From NCBI GenBank assembly GCA_964643885.1, contig CAZXUI010000120.1, forward strand, positions 1 through 6,075: DNA of 6,075 nucleotides, read 5' to 3'. Position numbers and translations under genes: made by a program. The notes beneath the pieces are model-generated. The model was not told the DNA's origin. It saw only the letters and a program-made list of their open reading frames with translations, and did not search any database. Positions 1 through 5,556 of the stretch are shown piece after piece (position 1 is the first letter of the stretch; every line of letters begins with the position of its first letter). The stretch is from CAADGL01 sp964643885 (GTDB taxonomy: Bacteria; Planctomycetota; Phycisphaerae; UBA1845; Fen-1342).

Positions 1-1
1 G

Positions 2-178
2 ATCACCGACGTGGACGCGGACGAGAACAAGGGCTTCGGCCGGCTCGACGACGGGTCGCTCGTCGTCGTGCTCGGTGCGGCGGACAAGCTCGGCCAGACC
101 GTGACCGCGGATGTCACCGCTGTGGCGACTACGCGCGGGGGCCGCCTCATTACGGCCCGTGTGCCGGACGAAAACTGA
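2..178 (+). CDS. C-terminal fragment with TRAM-like domain (5' end outside window)
   Basis: An open frame enters from the left edge and stops with TGA at 176-178, giving the last 58 residues of a longer protein. The visible pattern is G-F-G-R-L-D-D-G-S followed by a VVV strand, an A-x-K-L-G-Q-T-V turn, a V-T-A-V strand and a G-R-L-I-T-A-R-V strand near the C-terminus. From memory this matches the TRAM beta-barrel that ends YacL-type PIN/TRAM proteins, including the shared 'LDDG(T/S)-VVV', 'G-x-T-V' and 'GR-I-AR' positions. TRAM domains bind RNA; in YacL-type proteins they follow a PIN nuclease domain, which would lie outside this window. The stop is followed after one base by the start of the lipoprotein gene, so the two may be co-transcribed. 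It could instead be a phage protein with a similar small beta-barrel. The frame is secure; the domain name is moderate. Confidence 0.6.
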   Translation: MTDVDADENKGFGRLDDGSLVVVLGAADKLGQTVTADVTAVATTRGGRLITARVPDEN

Positions 179-179
179 C

Positions 180-593
180 ATGCCCGCGCGCCTGACCGTC
201 GCCATTCTGTTCGCCGGAGCGCTGCTGGGGTGTGCCGCGAGCACATCCCGGCAGCAGCTCGACCTCGGGCCAGCAGGCGCCGGGCTGATGCCGTCGGCGC
301 CGCCGACGTCACAGCCGGCCGGAAACGCCGATGCGATCGACGTGCAGCAGCTCAGCGGCCAGATCGTCGCGGGCGTGAAGGCTGAGCTTTCCAGCCAAAT
401 CGAAGCGGCCGTCAGCACGACGCTGGCCGCGCATGTGCAGGCGACCGGCGTCGGGCGCGACGTGACCGGCTACCACAGCGAATTCGGCGTCGGCGCCACG
501 CTGGTCGTGACGCTGACGCTGATCCTCGTCGTGGTCCTCAGTCACCGGCGCGAGGTGCTGCGTATCAACCGCAACGGAAAGCATGCGTCCTGA
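180..593 (+). CDS. Lipoprotein with C-terminal transmembrane helix, candidate unimolecular spanin
   Basis: The 137-residue product starts at ATG 180. This start places a lipoprotein signal at the N-terminus: MPAR, a hydrophobic stretch, and a lipobox-like L-L-G-C with Cys18. An in-frame ATG at 111 would bury the signal and overlap the upstream gene, so I rejected it. After Cys18 comes a Pro/Ala/Gly-rich linker (about 30-48), an alternating polar/hydrophobic segment (53-90), a hydrophobic helix (about 103-120) and a basic tail (SHRR...RINRNGK). The basic tail predicts a cytoplasmic C-terminus. A lipid anchor at one end and an inner-membrane helix at the other is the known layout of u-spanins such as T1 gp11, which fuse inner and outer membranes in the last step of lysis. 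The length is also similar. No endolysin or holin is visible beside it, and it sits just before a capsid-type gene. It could instead be an unrelated membrane-anchored lipoprotein. No strong ribosome binding site is seen, so coupling to the upstream stop is likely. Confidence 0.7.
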   Translation: MPARLTVAILFAGALLGCAASTSRQQLDLGPAGAGLMPSAPPTSQPAGNADAIDVQQLSGQIVAGVKAELSSQIEAAVSTTLAAHVQATGVGRDVTGYHSEFGVGATLVVTLTLILVVVLSHRREVLRINRNGKHAS

Positions 594-597
594 GCAC

Positions 598-602
598 GGA
601 GG
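598..602 (+). promoter_or_regulatory. Shine-Dalgarno site GGAGG for the decoration-like gene
   Basis: GGAGG lies six bases before ATG 609 and supports that start. It is one of the strongest ribosome binding sites in the window, which fits a protein needed in many copies. Confidence 0.75.
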
Positions 603-608
603 CTCATC

Positions 609-1028
609 ATGGCGACCTACACGTTCACCAGCGGCAGCGTCCTTCAGAGCGGCGCCACGCAGGGGGCGCTGGCAGGCGAAGCAGTCAACGCCGGCGAGTT
701 CGTCTACCTCGACCCGAGCGACGGCAAGGCCCGCAAGGCCGAGTGCGACGCGACGGTCGACAAGGCCAAGGTCGCGGGCATCGCGGTGAATTCGGCGGTC
801 GCCGGCCAACCGCTCAGCTACGTCGCGAGCGGTGAGGTCACCGTCGACGCGACGGCGTTTGCGAGTACGGGTTTGCTGCTCGTGCTGTCGCCGACCGCCG
901 GCAAATGCATGGACGTCGGCGACATCGTCGACACGCAATTCGTGACCGTCATCGGCTGGTCCACCGCGGCGAACAAACTCAAGATCGACCTGGCCCACAG
1001 CGGCATCCAGAGGGCGCTCAACCCGTGA
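609..1028 (+). CDS. Probable capsid decoration/cement-like virion protein
   Basis: The product is 139 residues with no signal peptide or membrane helix. It is built of short beta-prone stretches: an opening T-x-T-F-x-S-G, an A-G-E-A-V-x-A-G-x-x-V-Y-L-D motif (22-35), A-K-V-A-G-I-A-V-N (53-61), A-G-Q-P-L-S-Y-V-A-S-G (65-75), then L-V-L-S-P-T-A-G-K (91-99) and F-V-T-V-I-G (111-116). This order (V-x-G-I-A followed by A-G-Q-P-x-x-Y and later a V-T-V-I-G-x-x-x strand) is, from memory, typical of small phage head proteins often annotated as hypothetical or as capsid cement protein. Such proteins bind the outside of the shell and stabilise it. The stop overlaps the proposed GTG start of the next gene. 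The virion role is likely; decoration rather than another head role is inferred. Confidence 0.65.
   Translation: MATYTFTSGSVLQSGATQGALAGEAVNAGEFVYLDPSDGKARKAECDATVDKAKVAGIAVNSAVAGQPLSYVASGEVTVDATAFASTGLLLVLSPTAGKCMDVGDIVDTQFVTVIGWSTAANKLKIDLAHSGIQRALNP
1009..1014 (+). promoter_or_regulatory. Shine-Dalgarno-like AGAGGG supporting a GTG start
   Basis: AGAGGG lies ten bases before GTG 1025 but nineteen before ATG 1034. Only the GTG is within usual reach, so this site decides the start of the tail completion gene. Confidence 0.5.
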
Positions 1029-1525
1029 TCGACATGCGGATCAAGCACCTGTTCTTTGACCGCCAGACGGTCGTGCGCGCCGTCGACAAGGCGAAGCGTC
1101 AGGCGCTCTCGCGCGCCGGCGCCTTCATTCGCACGACGGCAAGGAGCAGCATCCGCAGCCGCAAGGACGCCGCGCCAGCGGGTCAGCCGCCGCATTCGCA
1201 CACCGGGCTGCTCAAGCGTTTCATTTTCTTCGGCTACGACCCGAGCACCGAATCGGTCGTCGTCGGCCCGGCGAAGCTCAACCGCTCGACTGGCGCGCCG
1301 CACATCCTGGAATTCGGCGGCGGCGTTGTGGCGAAAAAGCCTCTGCTCGTGCCGGTCGGCAACACGGGACGCGACAGGAAGGGACGCTTTACGGCCCGGC
1401 GGCTCAAACGCATTCCCGCCGGCACGCGCCTGAAGTATGCGCCGCGTCCGTTCATGGGGCCGGCGCTGGAGAAGGAGCGCCCGAACCTCCCGAAGACCTG
1501 GGCCAACAGCGTGCGGGGAGGCTGA
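1025..1525 (+). CDS. HK97-gp10-like tail completion / neck protein
   Basis: The 166-residue basic protein probably starts at GTG 1025, whose bases overlap the preceding TGA (GTGA). ATG 1034 is the alternative and removes three residues. Frame extension further upstream to 905 gives an Arg/His-rich shadow and is rejected. Visible features are a basic N-terminal helix (about 14-45) with A-F-I-R-T-T-A-R-x-S-I-R, a G-x-P-P-x-x-H-T-G-L-L-K-R-F segment (53-66), the S-V-V-V-G-P strand (77-82), H-I-L-E-F-G-G (93-99) and Y-A-P-R-P-F-M-G-P-A-L (138-148) before a C-terminal helix. An ordered 'HTG-L', 'VGP', 'LEFG' and 'RPFM-PAL' series is what I associate with HK97 gp10 family proteins, which close the head-proximal end of the tail or join it to the head. 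Its position before the tape measure gene agrees with this. The exact family is inferred by pattern. Confidence 0.65.
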   Translation: MIDMRIKHLFFDRQTVVRAVDKAKRQALSRAGAFIRTTARSSIRSRKDAAPAGQPPHSHTGLLKRFIFFGYDPSTESVVVGPAKLNRSTGAPHILEFGGGVVAKKPLLVPVGNTGRDRKGRFTARRLKRIPAGTRLKYAPRPFMGPALEKERPNLPKTWANSVRGG

Positions 1526-1528
1526 CGC

Positions 1529-3874
1529 ATGGCCGCCGCACAGGGCATCCGCGCAGGTCGGGCGTTCGTCGAACTAGGGGTCAGCGACAAGCTCACCGCC
1601 GGGCTGAAGAAGGCGCAGCGCCAGCTCCAGACGTTCAGCGCCGGCGTGCGCTCGATCGGCCAGAAGCTCGTCGCCGCCAGCGTCGCGGCCGCCACGCCGC
1701 TGGCGATCAGCGGCACGGTCTTCGCCGGCTTCGAGCAGCGCATGGCGCGCGTCCGCGCCCTCTCGGGCGCCACCGGAAAGGACTTCGAGCGCCTCTCGAA
1801 CGAGGCCAAACGCCTCGGCGAGACCACGGTGTTCAGCGCCAGCCAGGCCGCCGACGCGATGTCGTTCTTTGCGCTGGCGGGCTTCGACGTCGATCAGATC
1901 CTCAAGGCCATCGGCCCCACGCTGAACCTCGCCGCCGCCGGGCAGCTCGAGATCGCCCAGGCCGCCGACATCGCCGCCAAGATCATGGCCGGGATGGGCA
2001 TCGAAGCCGACAACCTCGGCAACGCGGTGGATGTGCTCACCAAGGCGATGACGACGGCCAACACCGACCTGAACCAGCTCGGCGACGCCATGAAGTTCGT
2101 CGGCCCGATCGCCAAGAGCGCCGGCGTTGCGTTCGAGGAGATCGTCGCGGCAATCCAGCTCCTCTCCAACGCGGGCATCCAGGGCGAGATGGCGGGTACG
2201 ACGCTGCGTGGCGCGATCCTGGCGCTGACGAGTCCCAGCAAGGAGGCGGCCGACAAGCTGAAGGAGCTGGGCGTCAACGTGAACGACGCGCAGGGCAACG
2301 TGCGGCCGCTGGCCAACATCATCGACGACCTCAATCGCGCGCTGGAAGGCATGGGCACCGGCGAGCGTCTGGATGTTCTGGGCCGCCTGTTCCCGGCCCG
2401 TACGGCCGCCGGCGTCGCCGAGCTGCTGTCGCAGGGCGCGGACAAGCTGCGCGACTACACCGCTGCGCTGAAGGAATCCGGCGGCGTCGCCGCCCGCATT
2501 GCCGGGATACAGCTCAACACGCTGCAGGGCAACGTCGTCATCCTGAAGAGCGCGCTCGAAGGACTCGCGATCGCCGTGGGGGAGGCGCTGGTCGGGCCGC
2601 TGCGCATCGTCGCGCACGTCGCGGCGCAGGTGACCGGCCAGTTCGCCCAGTGGGTGCGCGAGAACAAGGCGACTGTCGCGATCATCGCCGCGTCGATCGT
2701 GGCGGTCGGGGCATTGGGCGCGACGCTGGTCGCGCTGGGCGTCGCGGGCCAGGCGGCGGCGTTCATGCTCGGCGGAGTCGGATCGATCCTCGCCGCCGTG
2801 AAGATCGCCTTCGCCGCCGCGACGGCCGCGATCGGCGCGATGCTCTCCCCCATCGGCCTGGTTGTGACCGCCGTCGCGGGCCTCGGCGTAGCGGCAGTCG
2901 TCTATTCCGGTGCGGCGGGCGACGCCCTCACATGGCTCGGTGAGCAGTTCGGCCGGCTGCGCGAGACAGTAAGTAAGGTACTAGGCGGCATCACCGACGC
3001 GCTCGCGGCCGGCGACATCGCCCTGGCGGCACAGATCCTCTGGCTGGCGCTGAAGTTAGCGTGGCAACAGGGCGTCGATGCGCTGAATCGGGCGTGGCTG
3101 GAAGCCAAGCGCTTCTTCATCGGAACGGCGCAGGCCATGTGGTTCGGCGCGCTGGCAGCCGCGCAGCAGGTCTTTCACGCCCTCGAAGTGGCCTGGATCG
3201 AGACGACTGCGTTCCTGTCCAAAACCTGGACCAATTTCACCAGCGACCTGCGCCAGGCGTGGGGCATCATCCAGAACTGGCTGACGAAACGCTGGCTCGA
3301 CCTCATGAACCTCTTTGGCCAGCTCACCGACGAGCAGGCGAAGGCCGCCAAGCAGATGGCCGACCAGGATTTCGCCGAGGGCGCCGCCGAAATCGAGCGC
3401 CGCCGCACCGGCGCGCTGACCGAGCGCGAACAACGGCGGAAAAGCGAGCGCGAGCAGTCAGCAGCCGTGAACGAAGCCACGTTGGCCGAGATCGGCAGAC
3501 AGTTCGAGGAAGCCCAGAAGGCGCTCGACGCCGACACCGACGCGAAGATCGCCGAGACCAAGCGCCAGCTCGCCGAAGCCCGCAAAGCGCTGGACGAAGC
3601 ACTCGCGGAGGCGAAGCGCAAGCGCCAAGAGGCCGAGACCGAGAAAGCCCCGCCCGGCAAGCCCAAGCTACCCGGAGATTTGAAGGATCAACTGGAAGGC
3701 ATCGCCGACGTGCTGGCCGGCAAGATCAGCGTCACCGGCACGTTCAACCCGGCCGCGCTGCTGGGCCTCGGCGGCGACGCCGAGGAGCGCACCGCGCGGA
3801 ACACCGAGCAGATCGCCAAGCACACAAAACGCCTGGCCGACGCGGCGGTCACGGGCGGGCTGACGTTTGCGTGA
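1529..3874 (+). CDS. TP901-type phage tail tape measure protein
   Basis: This protein sets tail length and helps DNA pass during infection. It is 781 residues, starting at ATG 1529 after GGGGAGG (1515-1521) and three bases past the previous stop. Residues ~66-350 carry the TP901 minor-tail core: F-E-Q-R-M-A-R-V-R-A-L-S-G, the A-K-x-L-G-E-T-T-V-F-S-A-S-Q-A-A-D-A-M segment, a G-x-x-G-E-M-A-G-T-T-L-R-G motif and L-F-P-A-R-T-A-A-G. Residues ~381-458 are hydrophobic and Ala/Gly-rich, probably several membrane-crossing helices. Residues ~505-589 hold tryptophans spaced by 11 residues. Residues ~605-705 are a charged coiled coil, followed by a short T-F-N-P-A-A-L-L-G-L-G motif and an amphipathic C-terminal helix. 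No lysozyme or peptidase domain is evident. By the usual ~0.15 nm per residue, a tail near 117 nm would be expected (inference). Confidence 0.92.
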   Translation: MAAAQGIRAGRAFVELGVSDKLTAGLKKAQRQLQTFSAGVRSIGQKLVAASVAAATPLAISGTVFAGFEQRMARVRALSGATGKDFERLSNEAKRLGETTVFSASQAADAMSFFALAGFDVDQILKAIGPTLNLAAAGQLEIAQAADIAAKIMAGMGIEADNLGNAVDVLTKAMTTANTDLNQLGDAMKFVGPIAKSAGVAFEEIVAAIQLLSNAGIQGEMAGTTLRGAILALTSPSKEAADKLKELGVNVNDAQGNVRPLANIIDDLNRALEGMGTGERLDVLGRLFPARTAAGVAELLSQGADKLRDYTAALKESGGVAARIAGIQLNTLQGNVVILKSALEGLAIAVGEALVGPLRIVAHVAAQVTGQFAQWVRENKATVAIIAASIVAVGALGATLVALGVAGQAAAFMLGGVGSILAAVKIAFAAATAAIGAMLSPIGLVVTAVAGLGVAAVVYSGAAGDALTWLGEQFGRLRETVSKVLGGITDALAAGDIALAAQILWLALKLAWQQGVDALNRAWLEAKRFFIGTAQAMWFGALAAAQQVFHALEVAWIETTAFLSKTWTNFTSDLRQAWGIIQNWLTKRWLDLMNLFGQLTDEQAKAAKQMADQDFAEGAAEIERRRTGALTEREQRRKSEREQSAAVNEATLAEIGRQFEEAQKALDADTDAKIAETKRQLAEARKALDEALAEAKRKRQEAETEKAPPGKPKLPGDLKDQLEGIADVLAGKISVTGTFNPAALLGLGGDAEERTARNTEQIAKHTKRLADAAVTGGLTFA
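3041..3295 (+). repeat. 11-residue tryptophan/aromatic repeat within the tape measure protein
   Basis: In the tape measure frame, Trp codons occur at residues 505, 512, 523, 538, 556, 567, 578, 584 and 589. The run 556-567-578-589 is spaced by exactly eleven, as are 512-523 and W538-F549. This is a protein-level hendecad repeat, not a DNA tandem repeat. Tape measure proteins of siphophages such as TP901-1 are known for 11-residue units with W and F at fixed places, thought to follow the helical tail tube interior. Confidence 0.75.
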
Positions 3875-3898
3875 TGGACCGATAAACGGCAACGCCAC

Positions 3899-3904
3899 GG
3901 AGGG
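3899..3904 (+). promoter_or_regulatory. Shine-Dalgarno site GGAGGG supporting a TTG start
   Basis: GGAGGG lies eight bases before TTG 3913. In that frame the nearest upstream stop is TAA 3883-3885 and no ATG or GTG lies between it and the TTG. The site therefore fixes an unusual TTG start. Confidence 0.75.
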
Positions 3905-3912
3905 CGTACACC

Positions 3913-4719
3913 TTGCCCGTCGAAGTCGCGGAGAAGTTCGACAGCCGGCTCGTTACCACGGGCACGAACCCGTCGGTCGAGCTGCGCTACACGATCCGCG
4001 GCACGGACGACGACGTCGAGGCGCGCAGCGCGCTCGTCGCCAATTCGCCGGCGCTGTACGACCCCTGGGGCGGCGGGCTGCTCTTCCTGCCGCGCGATAC
4101 GGTCAGCGTGCAGCCGGTCGGCGAAATGCTGTGGGAAGGCATCGTCCGCTACGGCACGATTCCGGCGACCAGCGAAAGCGTCTTTTCCTTCGACACCGGC
4201 GGCGGCACGCAGCACATCACGCACAGCCGGCAGACCGTCGCGTCGTACGCGCCGCCCGGTGCCACCGCGCCCGACTTCAAAGGCGCCATCGGCGTCACGG
4301 CCGACAGCGTCGAAGGCGTGGACATCACCGTCCCGGTCTACCACTTCTCGGAGACGCATTACCTCGACAACACGCTCGTCACCGACCCGTACAAGGCGAC
4401 GCTCTTCGCGCTCACCGGCCGCGTCAACAGCGGCGCATTCAAGGGCCTGGCCGCCGGCGAATGCCTGTTCCTCGGCGCGGCCGGCACCAAGCGCGGTCAG
4501 GGCGACTGGGAAATCACGTTCCGCTTCGCCGCCAGCCCCAACGTCACCGGCCTGTCGGTCGGCGACATCACCGGTATCGACAAGAAGGGTTGGGAGTACC
4601 TGTGGGTGCGATATGCCGACGCCGAGGACGCCGCGGCCAAGGCGCTCGTGAAGAAGCCGATCGCGGTGTACGTCGAGAAGGTCTACGAGGATGGCGACTT
4701 CAGCCTGCTGGGGATTTGA
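3913..4719 (+). CDS. Conserved phage structural protein of unknown function (TTG start)
   Basis: The 268-residue protein begins at TTG 3913, read as Met, 38 bases after the tape measure stop; this is the largest gap between genes in the window. It has no signal peptide or membrane helix and one cysteine (C184). Notable segments are N-P-S-V-E-L-R-Y (19-26), F-S-F-D-T-G-G-G-T-Q-H-I-T (91-103), D-F-K-G-A-I-G-V (121-128), G-V-D-I-T-V-P-V-Y-x-F-S-E-T-H-Y (135-150), F-L-G-A-A-G-T-K-R-G (186-195), W-E-I-T-F-R-F-A-A-S-P-N (199-210) and K-K-G-W-E-Y-L-W-V-R-Y (224-234). The pattern is beta-rich. I recall similar uncharacterised proteins in planctomycete phage-like regions, but know of no function. Lying directly after the tape measure it could form the distal tail or hub, or supply the tail tube protein that is otherwise missing here. 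Those roles are inference only. Confidence 0.8.
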   Translation: MPVEVAEKFDSRLVTTGTNPSVELRYTIRGTDDDVEARSALVANSPALYDPWGGGLLFLPRDTVSVQPVGEMLWEGIVRYGTIPATSESVFSFDTGGGTQHITHSRQTVASYAPPGATAPDFKGAIGVTADSVEGVDITVPVYHFSETHYLDNTLVTDPYKATLFALTGRVNSGAFKGLAAGECLFLGAAGTKRGQGDWEITFRFAASPNVTGLSVGDITGIDKKGWEYLWVRYADAEDAAAKALVKKPIAVYVEKVYEDGDFSLLGI

Positions 4720-4722
4720 GCG

Positions 4723-5556
4723 ATGGCCGGCCCGATGCAGAAGGTGAAGCGCGGCGATCCGCTCGTCATTCCGGCGGCGACCTTCAACACGTTCATCGAC
4801 GCCGCCCGCGATTTCCAGGACCGCCAGCGCAGCGCGCGGCGCGACGCGGTGCGCGAGCAGCGCGATACAGGCATCGTGCTGGTCCGCAACGAGAGCGGCG
4901 AGGACCGCGATCGCTTCGATGTGCTCGGCATCGAAGGCCCGATCATCGAGCGCGTCGACAACGAGGACGAATTCAAGCAGCGCGTCGCGCTGCGCGGCGT
5001 CGTGCCGTCCAGCCCGCATCCCGGTAAGTTCGCGATCCTGCTCGAGCCCGCGAAGGACCAGGCCATCGTCCGCGCCTGTGTGGACGGCGTCTGCGTCGTC
5101 CGCGTGCGGATGGTCGACGAGGCGCACACCTCGGCCGACGTCGCGGTCGGCGTCGCATCGCGCCTGGAGAGCGGCGATTTAGGGACGTCGCGGCTGCTGT
5201 GGATCGAGCCGGTCAAGGACCGCCAGGACCCGGAGATCGCCTGGACCGTTTCTCGCATCGGCGGCGGAGGCGGCGGCAGCGTCACCGCCGCGTTTGCGAT
5301 GATCACGTCGAAGACCGGCAGCTCGCCGCCGTTCCGCTACGCGGCCGCGCAGGCCACGATGGACGCCGACGGCGTCTGGACGCAGGTTGGCGGCGGCGCG
5401 GCCTACAACAACGTCTTCAACATCGAGGAGCAAGGCGCCGGCGGGCAGTGGGTCAACCCGCTGGTCGTGGGCGACGTCGTGCTGATATTTGCCGCGCCCG
5501 ATCCGGGCATCGACGCGTTCGTCTGCACGCGGTCGCACTACCGGGGGACGTACTGA
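4723..5556 (+). CDS. Conserved two-part phage protein with glycine hinge, function unknown
   Basis: The 277-residue product starts at ATG 4723, three bases after the previous stop, behind a weak GGGGA (4710-4714). An ATG four codons later is possible. The N-terminal part (1-~178) opens with M-Q-K-V-K-R-G-D-P-L-x-I-P-A-A-T-F-N (5-22), then a helix rich in Arg/Gln (26-48), then beta-type segments T-G-I-V-L-V-R-N (49-56), R-F-D-V-L-G-I (64-70) and V-D-E-A-H-T-S-A-D-V (131-140). G180-G185 is a pure glycine run. The C-terminal part (~187-277) has A-M-I-T-S-K-T-G, Y-N-N-V-F-N-I-E-E and V-V-G-D-V-V-L-I-F, resembling small beta domains at the ends of some phage tail proteins. I recall the N-terminal part from planctomycete phage-like clusters without a known function. 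Its stop overlaps the next start (TGATG), which suggests translational coupling. Confidence 0.8.
   Translation: MAGPMQKVKRGDPLVIPAATFNTFIDAARDFQDRQRSARRDAVREQRDTGIVLVRNESGEDRDRFDVLGIEGPIIERVDNEDEFKQRVALRGVVPSSPHPGKFAILLEPAKDQAIVRACVDGVCVVRVRMVDEAHTSADVAVGVASRLESGDLGTSRLLWIEPVKDRQDPEIAWTVSRIGGGGGGSVTAAFAMITSKTGSSPPFRYAAAQATMDADGVWTQVGGGAAYNNVFNIEEQGAGGQWVNPLVVGDVVLIFAAPDPGIDAFVCTRSHYRGTY
5543..5548 (+). promoter_or_regulatory. Shine-Dalgarno-like GGGGGA before the last gene
   Basis: GGGGGA lies seven bases before ATG 5556 and inside the end of the preceding gene. It supports the overlapping TGATG start. Confidence 0.5.

Noticed and set aside
111..179. Upstream ATG extension of the lipoprotein gene
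   Set aside because: It would overlap the preceding coding region and move the lipoprotein signal away from the N-terminus.
905..1024. Upstream extension of the tail completion gene
   Set aside because: The added residues are Arg/His-rich and lie out of frame within the decoration-like gene; GTG 1025 has a better placed ribosome binding site.
1574..2617. - strand frame of 347 codons opposite the TP901 core
   Set aside because: Asp/Arg/His-rich antisense shadow; the sense strand carries an unmistakable family core.
2969..2974. GTAAGT resembling a eukaryotic splice donor
   Set aside because: The reading frame continues through it as Val-Ser and everything around it is bacterial phage sequence; chance match.
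3061..3885. + strand frame of 274 codons inside the tape measure gene
   Set aside because: Arg-rich shadow of the coiled-coil region with no motif; the tape measure frame explains the sequence.
3875..3912. Largest gap between genes, tested by eye for a promoter or terminator hairpin
   Set aside because: Only the ribosome binding site is seen; there is no stable stem with a T-run and no recognisable -35/-10 pair.
3867..5027. Long + strand frame of 386 codons overlapping the TTG-start gene
   Set aside because: The translation is dominated by Arg/Ala/Gly, a shifted-frame artefact of G/C-ending codons. The competing frame has clear motifs and a strong ribosome binding site.
3688..5127. Long open frame on the - strand (479 codons)
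   Set aside because: It is antisense to three well-supported + strand genes and its composition (Asp/Arg/Ala/Val-rich, low complexity) is typical of GC-rich shadow frames. No domain is recognisable.
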